A stretch of DNA of 64,000 bases from Shewanella gaetbuli (GCF_023284065.1 NZ_JAKIKP010000011.1:1-64000); one strand, 5' to 3'. Positions 18,159 to 28,218 are shown, numbered from the stretch's first letter. The notes: a model not told the origin generated them from the letters alone. Translations and numbers: made by a program.

Positions 18159-19382
18159 TTAACCCATAAAGCTTAAATAGCCCTGTAAAATAATGGCATT
18201 CACAATATCAATAAAGAATGCGCCCACAATCGGCACCACCATAAAGGCTTGAGGTGAAGGCCCAGTTCTTGAAACTAATGCCCCCATATTCATTACGGCA
18301 GTAGGGGTTGCGCCCATACCAAACCCACAATGTCCTCCAGAAATAACGGCGGCATCATAGTTAGAACCCATAACTTTGAATGTTACAAAGTAAGCAAATA
18401 AACCTAAAATAACCGTTTGTGCCATCAGGATAATCAATAGTGGGATAGCTAAATCAAAAATCTCCCACAGTTTTAAGTTCATTAACGCCATGGATAAAAA
18501 CAACGCTAACGACACGGTTCCTAGCACATCAACCGACTCACTTTTAATTTTGTAACCTCGTGACACTTCGGTAATGTTGGCAAATACAACACCAAAAAAC
18601 AGGGCGTAGACGAAGTCAGGCATTTTCATCCAACCTAGGTTGTATTCAGCCACAAAGTAGCTGGTCCATTTAGCGCCAGCAACACACATCAGCATTATAA
18701 ATAACACTTCAAGTATACTTTTAGCGGTAACTCGGTCTTCTTCTAACTGATCGTAAGTGACTAAGTCTGGATGATCAGTATGGTGATTGCCGCCAACACC
18801 GTATGACGATACTAAGTTGTTTTTACTAATAATGCGCTGAGCAACGGGGCCGCCAATAATGCCGCCCATGACTAAACCAAAGGTGGCCGCTGCCATGGCA
18901 AACTCTAACGTTTGAATGCCATAGTCTTGTTCAAAGGTTTGGGCCCATGCTGCCCCGGTACCGTGGCCGCCGGATAAAGTTATTGAACCCGCAATTAAGC
19001 CCATTATTGGCTCAAGTCCCAACGCAGAAGCTAAACTCACACCTACGCCGTTTTGGATAATAATATAAAGTGAAGCGACTCCTAAAAATAGGAAGACCTT
19101 GGCACCACCTTTCATAAGTAACTTATAACTGGCCGCTAGACCTACAGAGCTGAAAAACATCAGCATTAGGGTATTTTGCATCGATAAACTAAACTGCAAC
19201 CCAATTTTGTTGAAGTGTAAAACGGTAATAACTGCAGCAACAATTAAGCCACCTACAATGGGTTCTGGAATATTGTATTTTTTCAAAAAAGGCACTTTAC
19301 GGTTAACACCGTGACCAATAAACAATACCAAAATAGCAATGATGAATGATTCGAGTTCACCGATTGAATAAACAGAATTCAT
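18159..19382 (-). CDS. gltS: sodium/glutamate symporter GltS
   Basis: Inner-membrane Na+-coupled glutamate uptake carrier (ESS family), 407 residues, about ten hydrophobic segments in two inverted halves. Signature loops are LSGGHGTGAAWAQTF in the first half and ISGGHCGFGMGATPTAVMN in the second. I place the start at 19382, where AAGGAG lies 6 nt upstream and the protein begins MNSVYSIGELE as in homologues; the longer TTG frame to 19397 runs through that ribosome site. Transcribed alone toward the shared terminator with the chemoreceptor. Confidence 0.93.
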   Translation of the reverse strand: MNSVYSIGELESFIIAILVLFIGHGVNRKVPFLKKYNIPEPIVGGLIVAAVITVLHFNKIGLQFSLSMQNTLMLMFFSSVGLAASYKLLMKGGAKVFLFLGVASLYIIIQNGVGVSLASALGLEPIMGLIAGSITLSGGHGTGAAWAQTFEQDYGIQTLEFAMAAATFGLVMGGIIGGPVAQRIISKNNLVSSYGVGGNHHTDHPDLVTYDQLEEDRVTAKSILEVLFIMLMCVAGAKWTSYFVAEYNLGWMKMPDFVYALFFGVVFANITEVSRGYKIKSESVDVLGTVSLALFLSMALMNLKLWEIFDLAIPLLIILMAQTVILGLFAYFVTFKVMGSNYDAAVISGGHCGFGMGATPTAVMNMGALVSRTGPSPQAFMVVPIVGAFFIDIVNAIILQGYLSFMG

Positions 19383-19765
19383 AGGACTCCTTAACAATAT
19401 GAAGGCAATTTGACTTCAGTAATCCCTTACTGATGAATGCTTAGGTTTTATATTAGCTTATTAGTATAACGTGAACTGGCCATGATGAAGTGAACAATTC
19501 GACTTTTGTTGTGTAATTGTTACTGCTCAAGCCGCCTAAGCGCGTTCAGTTTACTGAGTTATTTACCTTAGTTTATACATACCTAGGTAAATGTTGTTTT
19601 TTCTGGGGTGTTTACAGCTGGGTTTAACGCTTTTTTAACGGAGGGGTTTAGTTGCTAACTAATTTAAGCGGGTAGCGCTTATTTGCTGCTAGAAGCAGCA
19701 AAGCTACCTGTTTTATAGGTAGCTTGCGACTAAATATGAAGTAAATTAGTACGTTAATCTACCAA
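19383..19765. other. 383-bp intergenic region with two adjoining hairpins
   Basis: Contains the gltS promoter side and, at 19682-19725, two abutting perfect stems: TTTGCTGCT/AGCAGCAAA (3-nt loop) and AAGCTACCT/AGGTAGCTT (7-nt loop). They lie 40 bp after the stop of the minus-strand HlyD gene, so they probably form its transcript end, although no T run follows. A palindrome TACCTAGGTA lies near 19580. No coding frame is supported. Confidence 0.5.
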
Positions 19766-20797
19766 CTAAAGAGCACTAAAGTAGGCTTTTAATGCTTTTA
19801 ACCTCACGGTTGCGGCGCCAATAATATCCATAAAGCCCAATGCCGGATGAGGTTTAGCCGCTGATACCCATGCTGATCCTGTTGCACCTAATGGGATGTC
19901 GTATCCTGCTGGTTCATCAAATTCAATTATGATAGTTCGTCCGTGTGTACCCCCATTTTGACCAACATGTTGGCTAACGGATTGAGTATTACCTCGCACT
20001 GATATTTCGGCTTCTCCGGTATTTGAGGTAACACTATTTACTCGGCCTCTGAAAATTTCTCCAGGGTGAGAGTCGACATAAAACTCAGCAAATTGGCCTT
20101 TTTTAATATGGCGATATGTTTGGTCACTTACACGCATTTCAACAAATTTCTTGTTGGTGTTATAGAGGTACAAATTCCCTAGTCTAGAGCCTTGGGCAAT
20201 ATTGACTACCCCAATGACACCGTCAAATGGCGCGACAACGGTATTGCGTTCATTTAACCATTCTAGTTGATTAATACTCGCGGTGGTGGCTTCAGCTTCG
20301 GCCTCGGTTGCCATTAACTCTGACTCGCCACGCTCGATTCTTACTAGTAAGTCATCACGTTCCATTTCAGCACTATATTCGTTTAATTTAATTAAGCGTT
20401 GATAGTTTTTATGATCTAACGCTATTTGCTTTTTAATGCTTTCTGACTTGTGATAAATGGCATTTAAAGTCGATTTCAAACTGTTAATCTCTTCTTCAGA
20501 GTCTTTAGATTCTAAGGTATAAAGCACATCGCCTTTTTTGACCTTTTGGTTATGGGTGACATAAATGTCTTTAACCTGCTGCCCAATTAATGGGCTTAAT
20601 ACGGCATGTGGCGCTTTGACCGTTGAGCTGTCGGTTAAATCTGCCGGTGACCAAAATCTGTGAGCGGTAAATAATATGAAGGCAATAGTGGCACCAATAC
20701 TAATACTGATCACCGCGTTACGCAGTGTCCATCTAATTACGCCCATTTTCACCAGTAACCACACAATAAAAATATAAGGGATCATTATTTCTTTCAT
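19766..20797 (-). CDS. HlyD/EmrA-type membrane fusion protein
   Basis: 343 residues. An N-terminal membrane segment (about 22-45) is followed by a periplasmic biotinyl-lipoyl half-motif (LSPLIGQQVKDIYVTHNQKV), a coiled-coil hairpin (about 95-165) and the second lipoyl half (VVAPFDGVIGVVNIAQGSRL) with a beta-barrel. Such adaptors link an inner-membrane transporter to an outer-membrane channel. No transporter of the usual MFS/ABC type is adjacent; the partner is instead the small membrane protein encoded 3 bp upstream. The pairing recalls E. coli YiaW-YiaV and YibH types, whose substrates are unclear. Confidence 0.85.
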   Translation of the reverse strand: MKEIMIPYIFIVWLLVKMGVIRWTLRNAVISISIGATIAFILFTAHRFWSPADLTDSSTVKAPHAVLSPLIGQQVKDIYVTHNQKVKKGDVLYTLESKDSEEEINSLKSTLNAIYHKSESIKKQIALDHKNYQRLIKLNEYSAEMERDDLLVRIERGESELMATEAEAEATTASINQLEWLNERNTVVAPFDGVIGVVNIAQGSRLGNLYLYNTNKKFVEMRVSDQTYRHIKKGQFAEFYVDSHPGEIFRGRVNSVTSNTGEAEISVRGNTQSVSQHVGQNGGTHGRTIIIEFDEPAGYDIPLGATGSAWVSAAKPHPALGFMDIIGAATVRLKALKAYFSAL

Positions 20798-20800
20798 CGT

Positions 20801-21322
20801 TTAGGCCTCGTCTTTTTGAATTTGTTTATTATCTGATTTAGTAGAATAAATCCCGTTATGAATCACTTTACTTAGGGCGTTACTAATGGCGTGCCAGTTG
20901 GTAAAGGCAATAATGACTGCCAAAACCCACCACGCTTTATGCAAAAACAAACCACACAATGACAAAGCAAATACCAAATTAGCCTGATGACTGTTTATTT
21001 TTTCACTTTTATGGACGGCAATTTCATGTAATTGCCACAATAAATAAAGCACATAGGCTAATACCGTTAAGGTGATAACAAATATGACGCCCATAAAAAA
21101 TTCTGAGTCGAGCAAGCCTAAAATCGTCGGCATTGGCTCGCTATAATAGCCTGCTGGAATATTGGTACCGTTAATGGTGGATAACAGCTTAAAAAATTGG
21201 CTAAGCAATATGAAAATACTAAAAATTGCCCCACCTTTGATGAGAGAAACTGTCCAGCATTTGAGCCTTGAAGCGCGCTGGTTTTTTACGTGCTCAACAT
21301 TAACGTGATTATCGGATTTCAT
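20801..21322 (-). CDS. small inner-membrane protein paired with the HlyD-type adaptor
   Basis: 173 residues, about four hydrophobic segments (near 29-49, 74-97, 112-126, 128-145) and basic tails. No catalytic motif; I do not recognise the family (it is vaguely DUF2975-like). Only 3 bp separate its stop from the HlyD gene start, so the two are surely co-translated and it may be the inner-membrane component of that system. The LysR gene next to it on the same strand is a candidate regulator. Confidence 0.75.
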   Translation of the reverse strand: MKSDNHVNVEHVKNQRASRLKCWTVSLIKGGAIFSIFILLSQFFKLLSTINGTNIPAGYYSEPMPTILGLLDSEFFMGVIFVITLTVLAYVLYLLWQLHEIAVHKSEKINSHQANLVFALSLCGLFLHKAWWVLAVIIAFTNWHAISNALSKVIHNGIYSTKSDNKQIQKDEA

Positions 21323-21553
21323 ATTGAGAGAGCCCTACTTTGTTAAAATACTCGGTCACAAACACTTTTTTGTGTTTAACACGGTATTAGCTGCTTGCTG
21401 ATGGGAAGTACTTTAAGGTAATAGGTGGTTAAGAAAAATAAGCTGAAATAGGGTTGTGGTATAAATGGTATTTATGAATGGCTGGTTTGAACTACTGTAA
21501 CTGTTATGAGTGATTTAATGTCATATTGTTGATATTAAATGCTAATTGATCTA

Positions 21554-22411
21554 TTAATGCTGTGATACTGCCTGTTTTATCGCTTCACGTATTTTAATGT
21601 GTTGTTCATCGTTTAAATAACGTCTGTGGTAAAGCATTCTAAACTGGATAGGCCTTAAGCTGAGTGGAACAGAGAAAATTTTGAGTCCTAGCTGTGGTGC
21701 AAGTTTTTCTGCAAATGCACGGGTTGAAGATGCAATATAATCAGTCGAACTTGCCAGCATTAACATGCTTGAAATAGAGCTGGTTTCAATAGTGAGTTTA
21801 CGCGGCTTAATGTCTGTATCAGATAAAAAGTCCACGATATTCATATCTGCGCGTTTAATTTTCAACGCAATATGTTGTTCTTCAAAATAATTTTGCTCAG
21901 TAAGGGTATTCGTTATTCTAGGGTGGTCTGCTCTAACAAGGCATACCGCTTCGTCTTCAAATAATAGTTCTTCCACTACCGAGTGCTTTTTACTGGATGT
22001 GACATCAATGGCAATATCGACTTTTTGAGAAATAAGCGCATTAAATAGCTCTTCTTCAGATAAGGGCGCTTCAATAATATTAATGCCTTTTATATGACAT
22101 ACAAATGGCATCAAGCTTTCAGCACAATATACGTTTAAATTATTAATTTGTTGCTCAACAGATTGGATAATGTGTAATGGATCTTCAACTTTATTGGCTA
22201 AAGACACTGCAGCCCCAGTTGGCGAAATCCCTCTACCTTCACGTACAAATAGCGTGTTGCCCACCACTTTTTCTAAACGCTTGATTGCGGCACTCACCGC
22301 TGGTTGAGTTAGGTTTAATTGTTCCGAGGCTGCCGTAATTGAGCGTTGCTTATAAACCGCCAAGAATGTCGTGAGTAGATTAAGATCCAAATTAAAAGTC
22401 TCTAATATCAA
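21554..22411 (-). CDS. LysR family transcriptional regulator
   Basis: 285 residues: an N-terminal winged helix-turn-helix (LTTFLAVYKQRSITAASEQL, then LTQPAVSAAIKRLEK) and a periplasmic-binding-protein-like effector domain. The length and LNLLTTFLAV start are typical. Same strand as the downstream membrane-protein/HlyD pair (231 bp apart), which is a plausible target. The inducer is unknown. Its promoter region is the last host DNA before the integrated element. Confidence 0.9.
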   Translation of the reverse strand: MILETFNLDLNLLTTFLAVYKQRSITAASEQLNLTQPAVSAAIKRLEKVVGNTLFVREGRGISPTGAAVSLANKVEDPLHIIQSVEQQINNLNVYCAESLMPFVCHIKGINIIEAPLSEEELFNALISQKVDIAIDVTSSKKHSVVEELLFEDEAVCLVRADHPRITNTLTEQNYFEEQHIALKIKRADMNIVDFLSDTDIKPRKLTIETSSISSMLMLASSTDYIASSTRAFAEKLAPQLGLKIFSVPLSLRPIQFRMLYHRRYLNDEQHIKIREAIKQAVSQH

Positions 22412-22588
22412 GCGAGCGATTATTAAGTGAAACGATAACTACAAAATCCAATTATCGATTCATTACGATAGAGTAAATAGGCGTGCGTCGTCAATGATGG
22501 ATAATTACAGTTTAGGGGAGTCGAGTACGGATTAAATAAACTGCAACAGGGCAATAAAGCATGGGGGATACATATGGGGGTACACATA
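22412..22588. other. host intergenic DNA between LysR and attL
   Basis: Upstream region of the minus-strand LysR gene, 177 bp. Before the element arrived it would have separated LysR from the fis terminator. A 61-residue minus-strand frame here looks spurious: cysteine- and proline-rich, with no ribosome site. Confidence 0.5.
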
Positions 22589-22668
22589 AACAAAAACGGG
22601 CTTACCATTGCTGGAAAGCCCGTTTTTATACAATCACTTAGACATTAAGTCTTAGTTCATGCCGTATT
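22589..22668. repeat. attL: 80-bp duplication of the fis 3' end and terminator
   Basis: Identical to 42760-42839 except one base (A22644 against G42815). It contains the fis terminator hairpin (AAAAACGGGCTT/AAGCCCGTTTTT, 22592-22627), the spacer and the last 17 nt of fis including its stop codon (22652-22668, minus-strand sense). A left-over gene tail with no gene attached is the hallmark of site-specific integration. Confidence 0.95.
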
Positions 22669-22803
22669 ATCTAATTTACCATTTTTTATGTTTCTGTGAG
22701 TTTGGTGTTGTTCGAGGTTTTTAATTTAAGTTGATAATTATCATGTGTTTACTGATAATGATGTTCTGAGGTGTTTGCGACTGTTTTGCTTGGTTAAGCA
22801 AGT

Positions 22804-22830
22804 GGTGTGTAGCACGGTGTGTAGCAAGTT
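22804..22830. promoter_or_regulatory. left arm-type repeats (TGTGTAGCA twice), probable integrase or Xis sites
   Basis: GTGTGTAGCACGGTGTGTAGCAAG holds two copies of TGTGTAGCA 13 bp apart. The same double motif lies just inside the right end (42734-42757) in the same orientation. P4-family integrases use short repeated arm sites near each att core. The int start codon is 10 bp away, so binding here could also repress int. A palindrome TGATAATTATCA at 22732-22743 may be a further operator. Confidence 0.65.
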
Positions 22831-22839
22831 AGGATTGAT

Positions 22840-24078
22840 ATGGCGGCTATTAATAAGTTATCAGACACGTTATTACGTAAGATTGTGGGTAAGCCCTATG
22901 TGGGGAAAGCTGTCATTGCAGATGGTGATGGGCTATCTGTTCGTATATCAAAAACAGGCGTAATTGGCTGGATTTTTAGATACCGACTTGGTGGTCGAGA
23001 GACTAACCCTAAGTGGGCTAGTTTGGGTAGATATCCTGAAACGTCAATCAAACAAGCTAGAGCTAAACGAGATCAGTGTCGAGAATGGTTAGATAACGGC
23101 GAAGATCCTGTTATTCAGTTATCACTTGTTAAAGTTAAACGTAAAGAAGCGGTCACAGTTAAAGAGGCGCTTGAGTATTGGCTGGTGGAATATGCCACAG
23201 AACATCGAAAAAACGTTGATAAGACAAAAGCCCAATTTGAACGCCATTTATACCCCTATATTGGAAAGTATCCTTTAGAGAAAACCACTAAACCGCAATG
23301 GTTGGAATGTTTTGACCGAATTAAGAAGGGTATCCCTAATGAACGAAAGGGAGCTCCAGTCGCAGCTGGTCAAGTCTTGCAAGGCGCAAAGCAAGCATTG
23401 TTATTTTGTAGAAAAAGAGAGTACGCCACCAGCTACGTTATTGATGACTTAACGACAACAGACGTTGGTAAGAAGCAAAATAAGCGAGATAGGGTTCTTA
23501 ATGAGGTCGAATTACAAGATGTTATTGATAGCGTGAAAACATCAGCGTTTAAAAATTACTATAGTAATCTAATTTGGTTACTGATTGTATTCGGTGCGCG
23601 AACCCAAGAGGTTCGCCTATCAACCTGGAAAGAATGGGATTTTGAAAAAGGGTTATGGACCGTACCTAAAGCCAATAGTAAGACTGCAGAGTTGATTATA
23701 CGCCCAATACCTAAAAGCATGTATCCATGGCTTAAAAGGTTAAAAGCTAAACATCAGAAGTCAGGGTATGTGTTGGGTGAATTAAAGAACTCTGAAGCTG
23801 TTAGTGCATATGGTGGCTCAATTTGGAAAAAGCTTGGACATGAAGATAAGTGGACTTTTCATGACTTTAGAAGAACATTAGCAACTCGGCTTAGTGATAT
23901 AGGCGTCGCGCCACATATTGTTGAGCATCTATTAGGTCATTCTATTAGCGGCGTAGCAGGGATCTACAACCGCAGTCAGTATATAGATGAAAAGGCGATA
24001 GCACTTGATAAATGGTTGGATGTAATTGGCTTAATAGACAGTGAAATCGAACTATTAAATACTCAAATTAATAATTAG
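22840..24078 (+). CDS. int: P4-type tyrosine integrase
   Basis: Site-specific recombinase of 412 residues that integrates and excises the element at fis. N-terminal DUF4102-like arm-binding domain (LSDTLLRKIVGKPYVGK to about residue 95), a SAM-like core-binding domain (100-200) and a catalytic domain with R254 (GARTQEVRLS), H341-x2-R344 (HDFRR), H367 (HLLGHS) and nucleophile Y376 (AGIYNR): a complete set. It sits 170 bp inside attL and reads into the element, as is usual for such islands. The ribosome site is weak (AGGA at 9 nt) and the arm repeats overlap its leader, so expression may be self-limited. Confidence 0.95.
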   Translation: MAAINKLSDTLLRKIVGKPYVGKAVIADGDGLSVRISKTGVIGWIFRYRLGGRETNPKWASLGRYPETSIKQARAKRDQCREWLDNGEDPVIQLSLVKVKRKEAVTVKEALEYWLVEYATEHRKNVDKTKAQFERHLYPYIGKYPLEKTTKPQWLECFDRIKKGIPNERKGAPVAAGQVLQGAKQALLFCRKREYATSYVIDDLTTTDVGKKQNKRDRVLNEVELQDVIDSVKTSAFKNYYSNLIWLLIVFGARTQEVRLSTWKEWDFEKGLWTVPKANSKTAELIIRPIPKSMYPWLKRLKAKHQKSGYVLGELKNSEAVSAYGGSIWKKLGHEDKWTFHDFRRTLATRLSDIGVAPHIVEHLLGHSISGVAGIYNRSQYIDEKAIALDKWLDVIGLIDSEIELLNTQINN

Positions 24079-24086
24079 GAGTGATT

Positions 24087-24473
24087 ATGTCAGCAGTTAA
24101 GGTTTCAATGTTAGCTGTTGGTAATGTTGATCAATTTGAAGTGACTTTAGAGTCGATTGGAAGTCTACGCTCGTTTGATAAGAGGTTAAGTGCCCCTTGT
24201 GTAGTGTCAACATTGCCCAGCAGCATACTGAGCTCATTAAAAATCATATGTGACGGCAAACTCATGTATGGTCACATTGCTTATGATTCAGAGCATGGTG
24301 AACTTATCACTTCACCGATAAGAATGTCATCTTTGTTAAAAGAGCTTGGATATCAAGTATTTTTATCTCCTGAATTTGAAGCTGCAAAATTAGCTGATGA
24401 CCTGCCGCTAACTGCCGAACAGGAGCGAGAAAAAGCGACATATGAAAAGGAAACGGAAGGGGTTATATATTAG
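24087..24473 (+). CDS. unknown small protein between int and hsdR
   Basis: About 128 residues. The ATG at 24087 is preferred because GGAG lies 6 nt upstream; the GTG at 24081 overlaps that site. It starts 8 nt after int and is probably co-transcribed with it. The sequence has a beta-rich middle (SLRSFDKRLSAPCVVSTLPS, DGKLMYGHIAYDSEHGELI) and a charged C-terminal helix; no HTH, membrane segment or catalytic motif. I do not recognise it. Its place behind int would suit an accessory recombination or regulatory protein. The 181-bp gap after it carries the hsdR promoter but no clear sites. Confidence 0.65.
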   Translation: MSAVKVSMLAVGNVDQFEVTLESIGSLRSFDKRLSAPCVVSTLPSSILSSLKIICDGKLMYGHIAYDSEHGELITSPIRMSSLLKELGYQVFLSPEFEAAKLADDLPLTAEQEREKATYEKETEGVIY

Positions 24474-24654
24474 TTTTCGAGTTAATTTGCTAACAAGACA
24501 GCTGTATATCAGTGTCTGAATGTCTTGTTATCAATTCATTTGTATCTTTTGATCTGTATGCACATCTGTAATAACAATTTGGTGATTCTTAAACTTTTAC
24601 AGAGTATGATTAAAGTCAAGTCAGTAAAATTTATTGCAGCGCTGCGAGGGAACG

Positions 24655-27600
24655 ATGGCATTGGATATACAGAGTCAAAGCACAGATATAAAATCAGTAA
24701 ATTTTAGCTTTCTCGAATCATATGACCCCATATTCATTGACTTAGCCAGCAGTGCTGAGCGTGCTTTTACTAGCGACCCTAATACGACATTGATAAAGCT
24801 TCGTCAGTTAGGTGAAGCAATGGCTCAGGATATTGCCGCTAGATGCGGTATTGAGCTTGATGGCAAAACGACCCAAGCCGATCTGCTTTATAAAATTCAC
24901 CGTGACCTTAATTTAGAACCTGTAGTTCGCCAACTATTTCATTCTTTAAGAATCGAAGGTAATAAAGCTACTCATCAGTTTAGAACCCAGCATAAAGAAG
25001 CGCTAGAAGGTTTAAAGCTCGCTCGCAGTTTAGCAATATGGTTTCACCATGCCTTTGGCAATCTTAAAACACCATTTAAAGCAGGCCCGTTTGTCCCACC
25101 TCAAGACCCAAGTAAGCAGTTACAAGACTTGCAAACTCAAATTGAGCAATTACGCAGTGAACTAAACGATAACCACCAGCAGTTAACTGATAATCAACAG
25201 CTAACCGAATTAATCGCCCGTGAAAAAGAAGAGTACGCAGTCCTTGCTGAACAAATGGATGCAGAAGCGCGAGCTTTATCAAAGCAAGCAGCAGAACATG
25301 AAAAGGTTTTAGCGCAGCAAAAGTTACTTTTTGAGTCTCGTATTAAAGCGCTTCGAGCAGAATTGGCTCAACAAGCACAAGCAGACAGTAAAGCAGCCAG
25401 TAAAAATAGGTCAACCTTAAGCAAGCAAGCCAGCAAAGCCGGTAGTCATATTGAGCTTAGCGAAGAGCTCACTCGGGTGTTAATTGACCAGCAACTCAAT
25501 GAGGCTAAGTGGACAGCTGATACCCAAAGATTAGATTATCGCAAAGGCACTCGACCCGAAAAAGGTAAAAACCTCGCCATTGCCGAATGGCCAACATCAT
25601 ATAAGGGCCAGCAGGGGCGAGCTGACTATGTGTTGTTTTGTGGCCTAACCCCTATTGCTATTGTTGAGGCTAAAAAAGAGAACTCCAATGTTGCGGGTAA
25701 AATAACTCAAGCAGAGCGTTATTCTAAAGGCTATAAACTGCCATCAACACAACAAGGGGCATGGGAACTCGAGGGGCACACCGTTGCTTGGGCGGATGAA
25801 GACGACGGCCACTATCACATTCCCTTTGTCTATTCCTGCAATGGCCGCGAATTTAATAAGCAACTGGCCGAGTTATCGGGCACTTGGTTTAGGGATACGC
25901 GCAAACACAGCAATGCAAAGAAAGCATTGCAACAGTTTCATTCGCCAGATGGCCTGCTCGATAAGTTAAAACGTAGCCGTGAAGATGCTGAGCAGCAACT
26001 CCAACAAGAGGGCTTTGATTACCTGGGGCTGCGTGATTATCAACAAAAAGCCATTGCAGCGGTTGAATCTGCTTTAGCGCAAGATAAAACCGAGTGCCTA
26101 TTGGCAATGGCAACGGGCACAGGTAAAACCCGTACTATTATTGGTTTAATGTATCGCTTCTTAAAAGCTGAACGCTTTAGACGTATCTTGTTTCTTGTTG
26201 ATAGAACCGCATTAGGTGAGCAAGCATGCGACTCCTTTAACGAAGCCAAGCTGGAACAAAACAAGGTACTATCGTCTATTTACAACATTGCCGAATTAGG
26301 CGATATGGCCAGTGAAGCCGAAACCCGCATTCAAGTGGCCACAGTGCAAGCCATGGTCAAGCGCATTTTTATGTCTGACACACCGCCACCACTTGATGAG
26401 TTCGACTGCATTATTGTTGATGAAGCCCACCGAGGCTATGCGTTAGATCAGCAAATGACGGAAGGTGAGCTAGCAACCCGAGATGCTAGTCAATACCTGT
26501 CTAGTTACCGTCGAGTACTCGATTATTTCGATGCGGTGCGTATTGGATTAACTGCAACGCCAGCCAAGCATACCAGTGAAATTTTCGGTAAGCCTGTGTA
26601 CATCTATAGTTACCGCGAGGCCGTGGCAGACGATTGGCTTATCGACCATGAACCACCGATTAGGTATGAAACCCAACTTAACAAACACGGTATCAAGTTT
26701 GAAAAGGGTGAAACCGTTACCGCTATTAATACCCAAACAGGTGAAATAGAAACCGCTGATTTAGACGATGAATTAAAGTTTGATATTGAGTCATTCAACA
26801 AAAGGGTCATAACCGAGTCATTTAACGATGTTATCTGCCAAGAGTTAACCAAAGAGCTAGACCCATTCGGCGATGAAAAAACCATGATTTTTTGTGCCAC
26901 AGACGTACATGCAGACATGGTGAAACGCCTATTAGACAAAGCATTTATTGAGCTGTATGGCGATGAATACAATCAAGCCGCCGTGGCTAAAATTACCGGC
27001 CAAAGCGATAAAGTCAGTCAGCTTATTCGCCAATACAAAAACGAACGCTACCCAAATATCGCTATTACCGTTGATCTACTTTCAACCGGCATTGATGTAC
27101 CTAAAATTTGTCATTTGGTGTTTTTACGCCGTGTTAAATCGCGCATCTTGTACGAGCAAATGATGGGCCGTGCGACCCGTCGTTGTGATGACATTGGTAA
27201 AACCGCCTTCAAGATTTATGACCCTGTAGATATTTATAGTGCGCTTGAAGCCGTCAACACCATGAAGCCGATCGTCAAGGACCCTAACATCACCCTTGAA
27301 CAGCTGGTGGAAGAGTTAAGTGATGATGACCAGTTAACACAGGCACTAGACGCTCCAGGTGAACAGGTAGGCACTAGCCACGCCGATGATGTACTTAATC
27401 AGCTTGGCCAAAAAGTCATGCGGGTGATGCGTAAAGCCGTTAAAAAGGCGGAGAATAAACCAGAGTTAAAAGCCAAACTCGATCAACTTGAGGGGCTATG
27501 GGGCGTTGCACCTGATAAGCTCCACCAGCATTTACATCAAATTGGACCTAAAGAGGCATCTCAATTTTTCAAACAACATAAAAGCTTAATCAATCAGTTA

Positions 27601-28200
27601 GCTGAGGTGCGTTATTTAGTTGGCAGTGACGCTATGCCAATTATCTATGGTGGAGATGATGCACTAATAAGCCGTCAGCAAAACTATGGCGTACACGAAA
27701 AGCCCGCTGATTATCTGGAAAGCTTTAACCATTTCATTAAGCAGAATATTAACCAATCGGTAGCCTTGTCAGTGGTGGTGAGTCGCCCTAAAGACCTCAC
27801 GCGAGAACAACTGAAAGAAGTGAAATTAATGCTAGATGCAGCGGGTTATAGTGAGGCCCATTTGCAAAGCGCATGGCGTAAAAATACCAACCAAGACATT
27901 GCTGCCAGTATTATTGGTTATATTCGTCAAGCGGCGCTTGATGAAGCCCTTATACCCTTTGAGCAACGAGTCAGCAAAGCGATGCAACGTATATACAGCG
28001 AACATGACTGGAACCCGCTGCAATGTAAGTGGCTTGATCGTTTAGCCAAGCAGCTAGTGCATGAGGCTGTGATTGATAAGGCATTTGTAAACCAACGTTT
28101 TGCCGACCAAGGCGGAGTAAAGCAATTTAACCGTGTACTTGATGATCAACTTGATACCATTATCGATGAACTGAACGAATATCTTTGGTTAGCAAGTTAG
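24655..28200 (+). CDS. hsdR: type I restriction enzyme HsdR subunit (EcoEI-like)
   Basis: Translocating and cleaving subunit of a type I restriction-modification complex, 1181 residues. The start at 24655 has GAGGGA upstream; the open frame reaches a TTG at 24634. Order: a DUF4145-like N-terminal domain (1-140, LDLASSAERAF-type HEPN-like helices), a coiled coil (about 145-260), a nuclease core with D324 and E338-A-K340 (VEAKKE), an SF2 motor with Walker A ATGTGKT (K491), DEAH (589-592), TATP and helicase motif VI QMMGRATRR, and an EcoEI-type C-terminal domain. All key residues are intact, so restriction should be active. Confidence 0.96.
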   Translation: MALDIQSQSTDIKSVNFSFLESYDPIFIDLASSAERAFTSDPNTTLIKLRQLGEAMAQDIAARCGIELDGKTTQADLLYKIHRDLNLEPVVRQLFHSLRIEGNKATHQFRTQHKEALEGLKLARSLAIWFHHAFGNLKTPFKAGPFVPPQDPSKQLQDLQTQIEQLRSELNDNHQQLTDNQQLTELIAREKEEYAVLAEQMDAEARALSKQAAEHEKVLAQQKLLFESRIKALRAELAQQAQADSKAASKNRSTLSKQASKAGSHIELSEELTRVLIDQQLNEAKWTADTQRLDYRKGTRPEKGKNLAIAEWPTSYKGQQGRADYVLFCGLTPIAIVEAKKENSNVAGKITQAERYSKGYKLPSTQQGAWELEGHTVAWADEDDGHYHIPFVYSCNGREFNKQLAELSGTWFRDTRKHSNAKKALQQFHSPDGLLDKLKRSREDAEQQLQQEGFDYLGLRDYQQKAIAAVESALAQDKTECLLAMATGTGKTRTIIGLMYRFLKAERFRRILFLVDRTALGEQACDSFNEAKLEQNKVLSSIYNIAELGDMASEAETRIQVATVQAMVKRIFMSDTPPPLDEFDCIIVDEAHRGYALDQQMTEGELATRDASQYLSSYRRVLDYFDAVRIGLTATPAKHTSEIFGKPVYIYSYREAVADDWLIDHEPPIRYETQLNKHGIKFEKGETVTAINTQTGEIETADLDDELKFDIESFNKRVITESFNDVICQELTKELDPFGDEKTMIFCATDVHADMVKRLLDKAFIELYGDEYNQAAVAKITGQSDKVSQLIRQYKNERYPNIAITVDLLSTGIDVPKICHLVFLRRVKSRILYEQMMGRATRRCDDIGKTAFKIYDPVDIYSALEAVNTMKPIVKDPNITLEQLVEELSDDDQLTQALDAPGEQVGTSHADDVLNQLGQKVMRVMRKAVKKAENKPELKAKLDQLEGLWGVAPDKLHQHLHQIGPKEASQFFKQHKSLINQLAEVRYLVGSDAMPIIYGGDDALISRQQNYGVHEKPADYLESFNHFIKQNINQSVALSVVVSRPKDLTREQLKEVKLMLDAAGYSEAHLQSAWRKNTNQDIAASIIGYIRQAALDEALIPFEQRVSKAMQRIYSEHDWNPLQCKWLDRLAKQLVHEAVIDKAFVNQRFADQGGVKQFNRVLDDQLDTIIDELNEYLWLAS

Positions 28201-28218
28201 CGTGATTATGTTGATGCA

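Noticed and set aside
22423..22608. 61-residue minus-strand frame upstream of LysR
   Set aside because: Overlaps attL and the LysR promoter, Cys/Pro-rich, no ribosome site.
22589..22668. A second, truncated fis gene
   Set aside because: Only 17 nt of fis plus its terminator are present; this is an att duplication, not a pseudogene in the usual sense.
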